A stretch of 64,000 nucleotides of DNA from CAZABC01 sp964483405 (GTDB lineage: Bacteria; Chloroflexota; Limnocylindria; Limnocylindrales; CSP1-4), in the NCBI GenBank assembly GCA_964483405.1, contig CAZABC010000002.1:1-64000 (forward strand), given 5' to 3'. Below, piece after piece: positions 33,935 through 43,167 of this stretch (positions are counted from its first letter, which is position 1; each line of letters opens with the position of its first letter). The position numbers and the translations under genes are program-made. The notes below the pieces were generated by a model, which worked only from the letters and a program-made list of their open reading frames with translations, was not told where the DNA came from and made no database searches.

Positions 33935-35347
33935 ATGCTCCGCCCGCGCTCGTTCGTCGCGCTGCTCGTCGCGACCGCCGTGCTGGTCGCGGTCATCGGG
34001 ACCGACACCGCGGCCGGCTCGGCGCCCGCCGTCGCCGCGGCGGGATCGGTCGCCCCACGGCCCCTCCCCTCGCCGATCGAGCGCGTCGGCGAGACGGCCC
34101 TCCCCGCGACCGCCATCGTCCCCGGCACGGTCGGCCGGACCTCGCTCGGGCTGAGCGCGACCTACGACGTCGCCGCCCGCCTCGAGTACGACCGGCGCTA
34201 CCTCCTCGTCGTGGCGATGCTCTCCGTGCGGAACGATTCGGGCGCCGGCATCGACCGGGTCGAGCTCAACGCCCTGCCCGGCGGTCTCGGGATCCTCCAC
34301 CTCGGCCACACGTACGTCGACGGTCGCGAGGTCGACGCGACGGTGGCCGACCAGACGATCGTCGTCCCGCTCGGCGGCGTCCTGCCGGCCGGTGCGTCGA
34401 CGGTCGTGCGGACCGCCTACTCGGCGACGCTCCGGACCGGCACCGCCGGCTCGGACTGGATGTTCACCAGGACGAACGGCGTCGTCGCGCTCTACCGCTG
34501 GATCCCATGGGTCAGTCGGGCCCGACCGTTCGACCGGCCGAACCACGGCGACCCGTTCGTCACCCCGGTGAGTCCGAAGGTGACGATCCGCCTCACGACG
34601 GACCGGCCGCTCATCATCGCCACCGCCGGGCGACGCGTCTCGACATCCGGGCTGACCCAGAGCTTCGAGGCGACGATGGTCCGCGACGTGTCGCTGGCCG
34701 CGGCACCCGACTACACGAGTGGCAGCCGCACCGTCGGCGACACGCTGGTCCGGGCGTACGTCCGCGGCGGGGTCGCCGCCGGCCCGCGCCTGGACGCCGC
34801 GACCGCCGCCCTCTCGAAGCTCGAGGCGCTCCTCGGCCCATACCCGTACCCGACCCTCGTCGTCGCCCAGACCGGCGGCGGCTATGGGATGGAGAGCCCG
34901 GGCGTCGTCTGGATCCCGGCCGGCGTCGCCGCGGCGAACCTGCCCTACCTCGTGACCCACGAGGTCGCCCACCAGTGGTTCTACGGCCTCGTCGGCAACG
35001 ACCAGGCGAACGAGCCGTTCACCGACGAAGCGGCCGCCGACTTCGCCGCCCGCCGGGTCCTCGGCATGCGCCGGTCAAGCGGCTGCGCGACGGACGCCCT
35101 CGACCGGACGATCTACGCCTACTCGGCCGCCTGCTACTACGAGACCATCTATGTCGGCGGCGGCAACCTCATCGACGACCAGCGGCGGAAGATGGGCGAC
35201 GCGGCGTTCTGGCCGGCCCTCCGCGCCTACATCGACCGGTATGCCTGGAAGCTGGCGCCGCGCGGCGCGCTCCTCGACACGCTCGACGGAGCGACCCCAC
35301 TCGACCTCCGCGCCGGCTACGCCGCCCGCTTCCCGCGCTGGTACTAG
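33935..35347 (+). CDS. Secreted M1-like zinc metallopeptidase
   Basis: Protein of 470 residues with a signal sequence (SFVALLVATAVLVAVIG). The gluzincin site is complete: HEVAH (H342, E343, H346) and E365 in FTDEAAADF, 19 residues after the second His. GYGMESPGVVW (GAMEN-like exopeptidase loop) precedes it. The N-terminal 200 residues form an M1-type saddle domain. An extracytoplasmic aminopeptidase is the likely role. GTG 33932 directly precedes ATG 33935 and either may be used. The stop shares the bases CTAG (35344-35347) with the stop of the convergent bioY gene. Confidence 0.87.
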   Translation: MLRPRSFVALLVATAVLVAVIGTDTAAGSAPAVAAAGSVAPRPLPSPIERVGETALPATAIVPGTVGRTSLGLSATYDVAARLEYDRRYLLVVAMLSVRNDSGAGIDRVELNALPGGLGILHLGHTYVDGREVDATVADQTIVVPLGGVLPAGASTVVRTAYSATLRTGTAGSDWMFTRTNGVVALYRWIPWVSRARPFDRPNHGDPFVTPVSPKVTIRLTTDRPLIIATAGRRVSTSGLTQSFEATMVRDVSLAAAPDYTSGSRTVGDTLVRAYVRGGVAAGPRLDAATAALSKLEALLGPYPYPTLVVAQTGGGYGMESPGVVWIPAGVAAANLPYLVTHEVAHQWFYGLVGNDQANEPFTDEAAADFAARRVLGMRRSSGCATDALDRTIYAYSAACYYETIYVGGGNLIDDQRRKMGDAAFWPALRAYIDRYAWKLAPRGALLDTLDGATPLDLRAGYAARFPRWY

Positions 35348-36000
35348 CGCTCGCCGGGCCGCCGCCCGACGACCCACCAGGCGAGCGGGAAGAGGGCCCC
35401 CGCGAGGAGGATCTTCAGGCCGTCGCCGAGGAGGAACGGGGTCAGGCCCTGGGCGATCGCCTCGCTGAACCGCAGGTCGGCCGCGATCGCGAGCCAGGGC
35501 ACCCCGAGCGCGTAGATGATCGCGTTGCCGACGACCATCGCCAGCACCGCGCCACCGATCGAGCGGTCCCAGCCGAGCTCGGCGAGCCAGCCGACGACGG
35601 CGGCTGCCACGACGAACCCGACGAGGTAGCCGCCGGTCGCCCCGAGGACGATCCGGCCGGCGTCGACCGCGACGATCGTGTCCGGCCCCGACGCGCCGCC
35701 CGCGTAGACGGGCAGGAAGAGGCCGAGGGCGAGATAGAGCAGCGCCGACATCGCGCCACGACGCGCCCCGAGCGCCCCACCGACCAGCAGGACCGCGAAC
35801 GTCTGGCCGGTGACGGGCACCGGCGAGCCCGGGACCGGGACGACGATCCGCGCGGCGAGGACGATGAGCAGCGCCCCGACGACGACGAGCGCGATGTGGC
35901 GCGCCCGCGAGCTGAGGCGTTCGCCGATCCGGACGGGGACGAGGAAGTCACCGATGGTGATGCCGCGGTCGGCGGCGGGCAGGCGGTTCAGCGACGGCAT
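35344..36000 (-). CDS. bioY: BioY biotin transporter substrate-binding subunit
   Basis: Integral membrane S-component of 218 residues from ATG 36000 (a longer frame to 36069 adds an Arg-rich leader without RBS). BioY pattern: RIVVPVPGSPVPVTGQTFAVLLVGGALGARRG split over the first loop, then LYLALGLFLPVYAGG, GATGGYLVGFVVAAAVVGWL and a C-terminal GLTPFLLGDGLKILLAGAL. About six hydrophobic segments are seen. It captures biotin, alone or with a shared ECF module (no ecfA/T gene here). Biotin synthesis genes are absent from the window. Confidence 0.92.
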   Translation of the reverse strand: MPSLNRLPAADRGITIGDFLVPVRIGERLSSRARHIALVVVGALLIVLAARIVVPVPGSPVPVTGQTFAVLLVGGALGARRGAMSALLYLALGLFLPVYAGGASGPDTIVAVDAGRIVLGATGGYLVGFVVAAAVVGWLAELGWDRSIGGAVLAMVVGNAIIYALGVPWLAIAADLRFSEAIAQGLTPFLLGDGLKILLAGALFPLAWWVVGRRPGER

Positions 36001-36140
36001 GCGGATCGTCACGGGCGGGGCGGTCCTCCGAAGCCGACGGGCGTGGCGAGCGCGACGGGTGCCGCGCACGCCGACGGCGCGAGTCTAGCAGCGCGACCCG
36101 GGGCGGCCCACTGCCGGAGGTCCCGACCTGGCCCGGCGAC

Positions 36141-38672
36141 CTACTCCGCCCGGACGGCCCGGACGATCGAGAGCGAGGCGGCCCGGCGGGCCGGCCACCA
36201 GGCCGCGACCATCGCCAGGGCCACGCCGAGGGCGATAGCGAGCCCGAGAGTCGCCCACGGGACCGAGGCCGGGAAGACCGGCACCTGGCCGGCGAGGACG
36301 AGGAGGACCGCGGCCGCGGCGAGACCGGCGAGGCAGCCGAGGATCGCCCCGGCGAGGCCGAGGACCCCCGCCTCGACGACGACCGAGCGGGCGACCTGGC
36401 GGCGGGTCATCCCGGCGGCCCGGAGGATCCCGAGCTCGCGGACCCGCTCGACGACGTCCATCGAGAGCGTGTTGACGATGCCCAGCGCGGCGACGGCGAC
36501 GGCGACCAGCGCCAGCGCGTCGAAGAGCCCGAAGACGCGGTCGAGGGCCGCGCTGACCGAGCCCTGGATCCGCTCGAGCGGGACCGGCTGGAGCCCGAGG
36601 AGCGCCGCGGCGTCGGCGGTCCCGGCGGAGGCGGCGGCCTCCTGGCCGTCCACGAACCGGACCGCGATCGCATCGGCCCCCGCGACGCCGAACGCGTCGC
36701 CCGCGTCGGGCCAGCCGACGAGGACCGTCTCCCCGGCGCGGCCCGGCAGCCCGCGGCCGACGACCCCGGCGACGGTGAGCTCGACCGGCTCGCCCGATGC
36801 CCCGGCGACGGTCATCGCCGACCCGACGGCGAGCCCGAGCCGATCGGCCTGGGCGGCCGGCAGGACGATCGCCCCGCCGGCGTCGAGCGCGCCGAGGGCC
36901 GTGTCGCGGTCGCCCTCGACGAAGGTCAGCCGCCCGTCGGCGGCGAAGTCGGCCCCGACGATCGCGCTCGCATCGAGGCGCTGGCCCGCGTAGGCAAGCG
37001 GGAAGTTGGCGATGGGCGTCGCCCGGACGACCCCGGCGACCGCCTCGAGCTCCGGGATCGGCCCGTCGTCCCCGGTCGAGACCGGGGTGACCGTGGTCAG
37101 GACCTCGTCGCCGGGGATGACGTCGACGAGCCAGGCCGAGGCCGACCGGCGGGCCTCGGCGGCGACCGTGCCGACGGCCACGACGAGCCCGAGCCCGATG
37201 GCGAGCGCGCCGACGGTCAGCGCGGTCCGCCCCGGGTCGCGCAGGACCGCACCGCGGGCGAGCCGCTCCTCCGCCCGGGCGAAGAGCGCGAACGGCAGCC
37301 CGGCGAGGCGGGCGAGCGGACCGATGACGAACGGCACGAGGAGCGCGACGAGCAGGAAGAGCCCGTAGACGAGGAGCGGCCCGAGAATCCCGGCCTCGTC
37401 GCCCGAGCCGGGCCAGAGCGCGACGCCGACCGCCGCGACGACCGCGGCGACGACGACGAGCCAGCGGAGACGCGCCCGGCCTTCGATGCCGGGGTCGGCC
37501 CGCGACATGAGGGCGACGACCGGCGGGACCCCGCCGGCGCGGCGGGCCGGCTCGACGGCGGCGAGGACGGTGACGAGCAGGCCGATCGCGGCGACGAGGG
37601 CGAGCTGGCCCGGGGCCATCTCTGGCGCTGCCCGGAGGCCGAACGCGTTCCGGACGAACCAGGCGAGCACGGCTGCGAGGCCGAGCCCGAGGAGCAGCCC
37701 GAGGGCGGTCCCGGCGATCGCCAGCAGGACGGCCCCGAAGAGGACCATCCGGGTGACCTGGCCACGGGTCGTCCCGGCGGCCCGAAGGAGCGCCACCTCG
37801 CGGATCCGCTCGGTCACCGTCATCGAGAGCGTGTTGAAGACGAGGAAGGCGCCGGCGAAGAGCGCGGCGGCGGCGAGGAGGACGATCGTCGCGGTGAAGT
37901 CGGCGGTCGAGGCGCGCAGCGACGCAGCGAGGTCGGCCGGGGTCGACACGACGTACGGCTCGGCGACGGACCCCGCGACCGCGTCGGTCACGGCCCCGAC
38001 GGCCGCGCCGTCGGCGAGGACGACGTCGACCCGGCTCACCCCGTCGAGGTCGAAGAGCGTGCGGGCGCGGTCGATCGGCAGGATGACGAGCCGGCCACCG
38101 GCGCCGACGAGGGGACCGTCGCCTTCGACGATCCCGACGACGCGGACCCGGCCGGTCCCGGGCGGGGCGTCGACGGCGCCGTACAGCTCGATCTCGTCGC
38201 CGACGACGGTGCCGGTCGACGCGGCGAACGTCTCGGCGATGAGCGCGCTCGGCTCGTCGGCGCGGGCGAGGGCGGCGCCCTCGATGATCACGAGGTCGCG
38301 CACCTGCGGGTCGAGCGTGGGATCGATGCCGAGGACCGCGACCGGCACGTCGCCGAGGGTCGGGTCGTCGATCGTCGGGGCGAGGTAGGTCCGACGCTCG
38401 ATCGTCGGGGCGGCGACGGCGACCCCGTCGGTCGCGGCGATCGTCGCGACGGCGGCGTCGGACAGCCCGGTCTCGGCGAAGGCCGCGAACGACACGTCGG
38501 CGTCTCCGGCCACCTCGGCGACCGTCCGCTCGACGGCCCGGTCGATGCCGGCGACGGTGACGGCGGTCCCGGCCAGGAGGGCGACGCCGAGGGCGATGCC
38601 GATCGCCGTCAGGATCGAGCGGGCGGGGCGGGCAACGACGCTCCGCCAGGCGTACGCGGTGAGCCCGCCCAT
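36141..38672 (-). CDS. ABC transporter permease, double FtsX (MacB-like)
   Basis: Permease of 843 residues with two FtsX repeats. Membrane segments: one at the N-terminus (SILTAIGIALGVALLAG), a set of three near residues 255-385, another group in the middle (LLVYGLFLLVALLVPFVIGPL) and three at the C-terminus. Two large extracytoplasmic domains lie between. The start shares a base with the ATPase stop (TGATG), giving a classic ATPase/permease pair, probably for lipoprotein, lipid or peptide export. Topology resembles four-plus-four or ten-TM FtsX exporters. Confidence 0.9.
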   Translation of the reverse strand: MGGLTAYAWRSVVARPARSILTAIGIALGVALLAGTAVTVAGIDRAVERTVAEVAGDADVSFAAFAETGLSDAAVATIAATDGVAVAAPTIERRTYLAPTIDDPTLGDVPVAVLGIDPTLDPQVRDLVIIEGAALARADEPSALIAETFAASTGTVVGDEIELYGAVDAPPGTGRVRVVGIVEGDGPLVGAGGRLVILPIDRARTLFDLDGVSRVDVVLADGAAVGAVTDAVAGSVAEPYVVSTPADLAASLRASTADFTATIVLLAAAALFAGAFLVFNTLSMTVTERIREVALLRAAGTTRGQVTRMVLFGAVLLAIAGTALGLLLGLGLAAVLAWFVRNAFGLRAAPEMAPGQLALVAAIGLLVTVLAAVEPARRAGGVPPVVALMSRADPGIEGRARLRWLVVVAAVVAAVGVALWPGSGDEAGILGPLLVYGLFLLVALLVPFVIGPLARLAGLPFALFARAEERLARGAVLRDPGRTALTVGALAIGLGLVVAVGTVAAEARRSASAWLVDVIPGDEVLTTVTPVSTGDDGPIPELEAVAGVVRATPIANFPLAYAGQRLDASAIVGADFAADGRLTFVEGDRDTALGALDAGGAIVLPAAQADRLGLAVGSAMTVAGASGEPVELTVAGVVGRGLPGRAGETVLVGWPDAGDAFGVAGADAIAVRFVDGQEAAASAGTADAAALLGLQPVPLERIQGSVSAALDRVFGLFDALALVAVAVAALGIVNTLSMDVVERVRELGILRAAGMTRRQVARSVVVEAGVLGLAGAILGCLAGLAAAAVLLVLAGQVPVFPASVPWATLGLAIALGVALAMVAAWWPARRAASLSIVRAVRAE

Positions 38673-39508
38673 CAGAGGCCGAGCTGGGCGAGCCGGGCGA
38701 TGAGCGGGGCGGCCCCGTGATCGGCCCGCCGGCCGAGCGGGATGGTGTCGAGGACCCGCCCTCCGCCGACGACGCAGACACGGTCGGCGTAGGCGGCGGC
38801 CTTCGCGTCGTGGGTCACGAGGACGATCGTCTGGCCGCGCTCGACGCAGGACCGCCAGAGCGCGTCGAGGATCTCGGTCCCCGTCGCGTAGTCGAGGTTG
38901 CCGGTCGGCTCGTCGGCAAGGAGGATGGCCGGCCGGGTCACCAGCGCCCGCGCGACCGCGACGCGCTGCTGCTCGCCGGCCGACAGCTGGTCGGGGCGGT
39001 GGCGCTCCTTGCCGGTCAGGTCGACGAGGGCGATCACGTCGCGGATCCGCTCGCCGAGCTCGCCCCTGCGGGCGTCCTGCCCGGCGATCGTGAACGGCAG
39101 GGCGACGTTCTCGCGGACGTCGAGGAGCGGGATGAGGTTGAACGACTGGAAGACGAAGCCGGTCTTCTCGCGGCGCAGCCGGGTCGCCTGGTCGTCGTCC
39201 AGGCGGCTGACGACCTCGCCCTCGAGGACGACCTCGCCCGACGTCGGCCGGTCGAGCCCGCCGAGGAGCTGGAGGAGGGTCGACTTGCCCGAGCCCGACG
39301 GACCCATGATCGCGAGGAACTCGCCGGCCTCGACCGCGAGCGAGACGCCGCGGAGCGCCTCGACGGTCCGGCCGTCGAGCTCGTACGTGCGGGTCAGGTC
39401 GCGGGCTTCGAGGATCGGCGGGGTCGGCGGCATCAGCAGATCACCGGCTGCGGCTTCGGACGGAGTGTACGGGGCGTCATCGGACACGCCCGGGGCGAGG
39501 ACGGCCAT
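38672..39508 (-). CDS. ABC transporter ATP-binding protein (LolD/MacB type)
   Basis: ATPase of 278 residues. Walker A GPSGSGKST, Q-loop in GFVFQSFNLIPLLDVRENV, signature LSAGEQQRVAVARAL, Walker B ILLADEPTGNLD, and H-loop LVTHD. The sequence after Walker A places it with LolD/MacB/FtsE ATPases, matching the FtsX permease that follows. ATG 39508 lies 5 bases after the CAP-protein stop and could be read by coupling; ATG 39433 (MPPTPPILEARDLTRTY) is nearer to the start of homology. No separate membrane-fusion protein is seen. Confidence 0.92.
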   Translation of the reverse strand: MAVLAPGVSDDAPYTPSEAAAGDLLMPPTPPILEARDLTRTYELDGRTVEALRGVSLAVEAGEFLAIMGPSGSGKSTLLQLLGGLDRPTSGEVVLEGEVVSRLDDDQATRLRREKTGFVFQSFNLIPLLDVRENVALPFTIAGQDARRGELGERIRDVIALVDLTGKERHRPDQLSAGEQQRVAVARALVTRPAILLADEPTGNLDYATGTEILDALWRSCVERGQTIVLVTHDAKAAAYADRVCVVGGGRVLDTIPLGRRADHGAAPLIARLAQLGL

Positions 39509-39513
39509 CCGCG

Positions 39514-40461
39514 TCAGCCGCCGAGGTACGCGGCGGCGACGCTGCCGACGATCGTCTCGACCAGCCCGCCGCCGGCGGGCGGGCCGATCACCCGTACCGG
39601 TTCGCGGTCGGTCGATCGGCCGGGGCCCTCGTTCCCGCCCGGCGGCCCGCCGCCGTTAGCGCGGCCGCCGGCGCCCGGTCGGTCGTCGTCGGGCTCGGGG
39701 GTCGCGGTGGCGCTCGGCTCGGGGCTCGGGCTCGGGCTGGGCTCGGCGCTCGGGTCGAGGGATGGGTCGACGCTCGGCGCCGGCGACGGCGTCGCACCCG
39801 GCCGGTCGGTCGGCCCGGGGGTCGGCTTGGAGGTCGGCTTGGGGGTCGCCGTCGGCGCGGGCGTGGGCTTGGGCGTCGGCTTCGGGGTCGGCTTGGGGGT
39901 CGGGGTCGGGGTGGTGCCGCCGCACTTGTCGGCGAAGAGCACGGTCCACATCTTCTTGCCGTTCGGGCCCTTGTAGGCGCCGACGGCCATGACGTCCCAG
40001 CGCTTGCCGAGGATGTTCGCGCGGTGACCCGACGAGTCCATGAACGCCTTGTGGATCGCGGCGGTCGCGATGTCGTCGGGGTAGTTGTTGTAACCGATGT
40101 TCTCGGCCGCGAACTCGTAGCAGTAGCCGCGGGCGTCCATCTCGCTGAAGACGAGCCGACCGCTCGGCGGGATGTTGTGGCTGAAGTAGTCCCGGGTGAT
40201 CATGTCCTTGCTCCGCCAGCGGGCGATCGTGCGGAGCGCGGAGTCGACCTTGAGCGCCTTCAGCCCGGCGGCGGCGCGCGCCTTGTTGTGGAGCGCGACG
40301 AGCTGCTGCTCGGACGTGGCGCCGAAGCTGTTCGGGTCCCAGGCGAACGCCCCGGACGGCATCGCGAGCTGTCCGAGCGCGCCGAGCGCGACGGCCACGG
40401 CGACGACCGCGGCGAGGCGGCGGCCGGCGGGGCGGAGCATCGGCGCTGGACGAGCGGGCAT
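39514..40461 (-). CDS. Secreted CAP/SCP-domain protein with Pro/Thr-rich tail
   Basis: Protein of 315 residues. Signal peptide (RRLAAVVAVAVALGALGQLA, cleavage near AFA-WDP). The CAP domain (about 45-185) shows LVALHNKARAAAGLKAL, SHNIPPSG, GENIGY-like AENIGYNNYP, SSGHRANILGKRWDVMAVG and MWTVLFADKC. A long low-complexity tail of PTPKPTP and PSPSPEP repeats follows, then a final Gly-rich piece ending in a hydrophobic stretch. CAP proteins bind sterols/lipids or act on envelope targets; in bacteria the function is mostly unknown. It precedes the ABC exporter on the same strand. Confidence 0.9.
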   Translation of the reverse strand: MPARPAPMLRPAGRRLAAVVAVAVALGALGQLAMPSGAFAWDPNSFGATSEQQLVALHNKARAAAGLKALKVDSALRTIARWRSKDMITRDYFSHNIPPSGRLVFSEMDARGYCYEFAAENIGYNNYPDDIATAAIHKAFMDSSGHRANILGKRWDVMAVGAYKGPNGKKMWTVLFADKCGGTTPTPTPKPTPKPTPKPTPAPTATPKPTSKPTPGPTDRPGATPSPAPSVDPSLDPSAEPSPSPSPEPSATATPEPDDDRPGAGGRANGGGPPGGNEGPGRSTDREPVRVIGPPAGGGLVETIVGSVAAAYLGG

Positions 40462-40788
40462 CGGTCGGGCGGCCTCCGGCCTGGGGTGATCCGGGTCGCG
40501 ACGCCGCGGGGACGTCGCAGGACCGACCGTAGGCGGCGACGGTGCGCGGCGACCCTCGCCCCATGGTCCCGGCCCCGCTCACCCGTGGTACCGCTCCGAC
40601 CACACCCGACCGCCCATGAGGGCACCCGAGGCCACTGGTCCGCCGAACCCCGGGCCCTGTGGCGCGGCGAGGTACGGGCCGACGCCGCGGACGGCCGCCT
40701 CGAGCAGGATCGTCGGGTACACTTCCGCGGCGCAGGCGAGGTGTCGGCGGCGGTCCCGAGCGTGACCGCCCGACGCCGAGCCATCCGC
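40462..40788. other. Non-coding interval before tRNA-His
   Basis: No gene is credible here. It should carry the promoters for the CAP-protein gene (minus strand) and the tRNA (plus strand), but no pair of boxes stands out in the GC-rich background. Confidence 0.5.
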
Positions 40789-40789
40789 G

Positions 40790-40865
40790 GTGGCCTTAGC
40801 TCAACTGGCAGAGCATCGGATTGTGGCTCCGAAGGTTACGGGTTCAAGCCCCGTAGGCCACCCCA
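40790..40865 (+). tRNA. tRNA-His (GTG anticodon)
   Basis: A full cloverleaf can be drawn: acceptor GTGGCCT/AGGCCAC (40790-40796 and 40855-40861), D-arm with TAGCTCAACTGGCAGAGC, anticodon arm TCGGA-TTGTGGC-TCCGA, T-arm ACGGG-TTCAAGC-CCCGT. The anticodon GTG reads His codons. A G at 40789 can serve as encoded G-1 opposite C73 (40862), the histidine identity pair, and CCA is encoded at 40863-40865. No other tRNA lies beside it. Confidence 0.97.
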
Positions 40866-41061
40866 AGCCCTTCCCTGGCACCCATCGGCGGCGCCGTCGG
40901 CCCGCGCACGGCGGGGCCGTTCGGCGGTCGGCAGGCGTGCGAGACGGCCCTTGCGATGCCCGCCGCGGGCGCCGAGCCTGAGCCCGACGACCGAACCTGA
41001 CCGGCGGGCCCCCGAGTGACGGGCGGCGTCCCGACCCACCGGCGTCCGAGGAGGATCGCCG

Positions 41062-41247
41062 ATGGCGATGCCAGTCACCCCCGCCCGGCGCGCGTTCCCG
41101 CGTGAGCTCGCGCTGGCCACGACCCTCGTCCTGATCGCGCTCGTCGCGGCGATCCTGCTGGGGAGTGCCCGCGTACTGCCCGCGCCATCCGGGCTCCCAT
41201 ACCAGCTCGACCAGCAGACGATGGAGATGCAGCGCGCCGTGCCGTAG
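41062..41247 (+). CDS. Small single-span membrane protein, unknown
   Basis: Sixty-one residues with a strong ribosome-binding site (GAGGAGG ending 8 bases before the ATG). One transmembrane helix (LALATTLVLIALVAAILLG) with Arg residues on its N-terminal side and a 25-residue outer tail ending LDQQTMEMQRAVP. Not recognised. The RBS and clear membrane pattern support coding; the 82 bases to moeA allow a joint transcript. Confidence 0.55.
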   Translation: MAMPVTPARRAFPRELALATTLVLIALVAAILLGSARVLPAPSGLPYQLDQQTMEMQRAVP

Positions 41248-41328
41248 CGCCGCCCGCGTGGGGTTCGACGCTATGCTCCGGGGCGGTCCGCGCACGTCCT
41301 GCGGGCGGACCGAGCCGAGGAGCGACGC

Positions 41329-42603
41329 GTGTCCGACCTGCCCGACCTGATCCCCCTGGAAGACGCCCAGGCCCGGGTGCTCGACGGGGTCGAGCCGCTG
41401 CCGGCCACGACCGTCGCGCTCGCCGACGCCGCGGGGCTCGTCCTCGCCTCGCCGGCCCACTCGCCCATCGACGTCCCGCCGTGGGCGAACAGCGCGATGG
41501 ACGGCTTCGCGGTCCGGGGCGCCGACGTCGCCGGCGCCGGGCCCGAGCGGCCCGTCGTCCTCCGGGTCCTCGGCGAGGTCCCGGCCGGCCGCGCGCCCGA
41601 CGTGGCGGTCGAGCCCGGGACGGCCCTCCGGATCATGACCGGGGCGATGGTCCCGGCCGGCGCCGACGCCGTCGTCCCGGTCGAGGACACCGACGCGCCC
41701 GCCGGCGCCTCCGAGATCCCGGCGACCGTCGCGGTCCGGGCGTCGGTGCGCCCGGGCGACCACCTCCGTGCCGCGGGCACCGACGTCGTCGCCGGCGCCG
41801 AGCTGCTCGCGGCCGGACGGGCCTGCGACCCGGCCGCCATCGCCCTCCTTGCCGCGACCGGGCACGCGACGGTGGTCGTCCACCGTCGGCCTCGGGTCGC
41901 GGTCATCTCGACGGGCGACGAGCTCGTTCCGCCGGGCACGCCGCTGGGTCCCGCCCAGATCTACGAGTCCAACTCGTACGCGCTCGCGGCGCAGGCGGCC
42001 GAGGCCGGTGCCGAGGTCCGCCGCTTCGGTGTCGCGGCTGACACGCTCGACGCGCTGCTCGCGCTCGTCCGCGAGGCGACGGCCTGGGCCGACGTCGTCG
42101 TGATGAGCGGCGGCGTCTCGGTCGGCGCGCACGACCACGTCAAGGCGGCGTTCGGCGCGGTCGGGTCGCTCGACCTGTGGCGGGTGGCGATCAAGCCGGG
42201 CCGGCCGTTCGCCTTCGCCCGAGCGACCGTCGACGGACGGTCGGTCCGACTCTTCGGCCTGCCCGGCAACCCGGTCAGCGTCTTCGTCACGTTCGAGCTG
42301 TTCGTCCGGCCGGTGCTGCGGCTGCTCGCCGGTCACCGCCGGGCGTTCGACCGGCCGGCACGGCTCGTCCGCCTGGCCGAGGCGATGCGCGGGTCGGCGG
42401 GGCGGATGAACATCACCCGGGTCGTGCTCGAGGCCGACCCGACACGCCCCGACGGGCTGCTCGCCCGGACCTCGGGCGGGCAGGACTCGTACATGCTCGC
42501 CTCGCTCGCCGCCGCGAACGGGATGCTCTTCCTGCCGCCCGACGCGGACCTGCCCGCCGGCGCCGAGGTCGTCGCCTGGGAGCTGCGCGGCCGCGACGCC
42601 TAG
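41329..42603 (+). CDS. moeA: Molybdopterin molybdenumtransferase MoeA
   Basis: Protein of 424 residues from GTG 41329 with GAGGAG 9 bases before. MoeA order: ALADAAGLVLASPAHSPIDVPPW, SAMDGFAV, RIMTGAMVPAGADAVVPVEDT, STGDELVPPG, YESNSYALAA, VMSGGVSVGAHDHVK, GLPGNPVSVFVTFELFVRPVLR and a C-terminal beta-barrel. It inserts molybdate into adenylated molybdopterin, the last step of cofactor assembly. The XDH-type enzyme at 25-28 kb and the aldehyde oxidoreductase at 43-45 kb are probable users of the product. No Moco riboswitch is recognised upstream. Confidence 0.95.
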   Translation: MSDLPDLIPLEDAQARVLDGVEPLPATTVALADAAGLVLASPAHSPIDVPPWANSAMDGFAVRGADVAGAGPERPVVLRVLGEVPAGRAPDVAVEPGTALRIMTGAMVPAGADAVVPVEDTDAPAGASEIPATVAVRASVRPGDHLRAAGTDVVAGAELLAAGRACDPAAIALLAATGHATVVVHRRPRVAVISTGDELVPPGTPLGPAQIYESNSYALAAQAAEAGAEVRRFGVAADTLDALLALVREATAWADVVVMSGGVSVGAHDHVKAAFGAVGSLDLWRVAIKPGRPFAFARATVDGRSVRLFGLPGNPVSVFVTFELFVRPVLRLLAGHRRAFDRPARLVRLAEAMRGSAGRMNITRVVLEADPTRPDGLLARTSGGQDSYMLASLAAANGMLFLPPDADLPAGAEVVAWELRGRDA

Positions 42604-43167
42604 GGCCGGAGCGCGCGGGTCGCGGGGGCGCGGCGGGCCTCGGGGACGCGCGGCGAGGGCGGCGGGCCTCGGGGTCGTGGGGCGGGCTCGGCCGTCCGGC
42701 GGGGGCAGGTCGCGGCGTCGCGTTCGGCGCGCGGTCGCGTGGCGGCCTCGGGCCGCGCGGGGGCGCGACGGGCGTGGTTCGCTGGCCGGCGGGCGACGCC
42801 GTCGGTCAACGGGTGGCGGGCCCTGCCGGGCGTCGCCGCTGCCCCGGCCCGCCGCGCCGGATCCGCGGGGGCCTCGCCGCGGATCCGGCCCATCAGCCCT
42901 CGAGCGTCGGCTGCATGGTCACCCCGAGCACACGGGGCAACGCCAAGGGCACACGCCTGACGGAAGGCGGGCCGACCAGTCGCTCCACCGAGGCCCCCCG
43001 CGTGCGATCCACGCTCGAGCGGCGTCTGGAAGGCGGTCGCGGGCGTGGGCAACACCGGGCTGTGGGTCCGTTGTGACGTCACGTGTGCTGGAGGTGTCCA
43101 TGCAGCGGACATCTCGCCCGTCACGGGCGGCCGCAGGACCCGGGCGGACGACCCGTCGCGAACGACG
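42604..43167. other. Long non-coding interval after moeA
   Basis: Five hundred bases of unusually C/G-skewed sequence with short GGCGGGCCTCGGGG-type direct repeats near 42630-42680 and an 8-bp palindrome TGACGTCA at 43075-43082. The open frames in it have arbitrary composition and lack ribosome sites, so no gene is called. It separates moeA from the convergent MoaD-like/aldehyde oxidoreductase operon and may contain terminators. Confidence 0.5.

Noticed and set aside
41248..41328. Molybdenum cofactor riboswitch before moeA
   Set aside because: The 81-base leader is too short and does not show the conserved helices.
42600..43124. A 174-codon minus-strand frame after moeA
   Set aside because: No ribosome site, Arg/Ala/Pro-rich with no fold pattern, in repeated GC-rich sequence.
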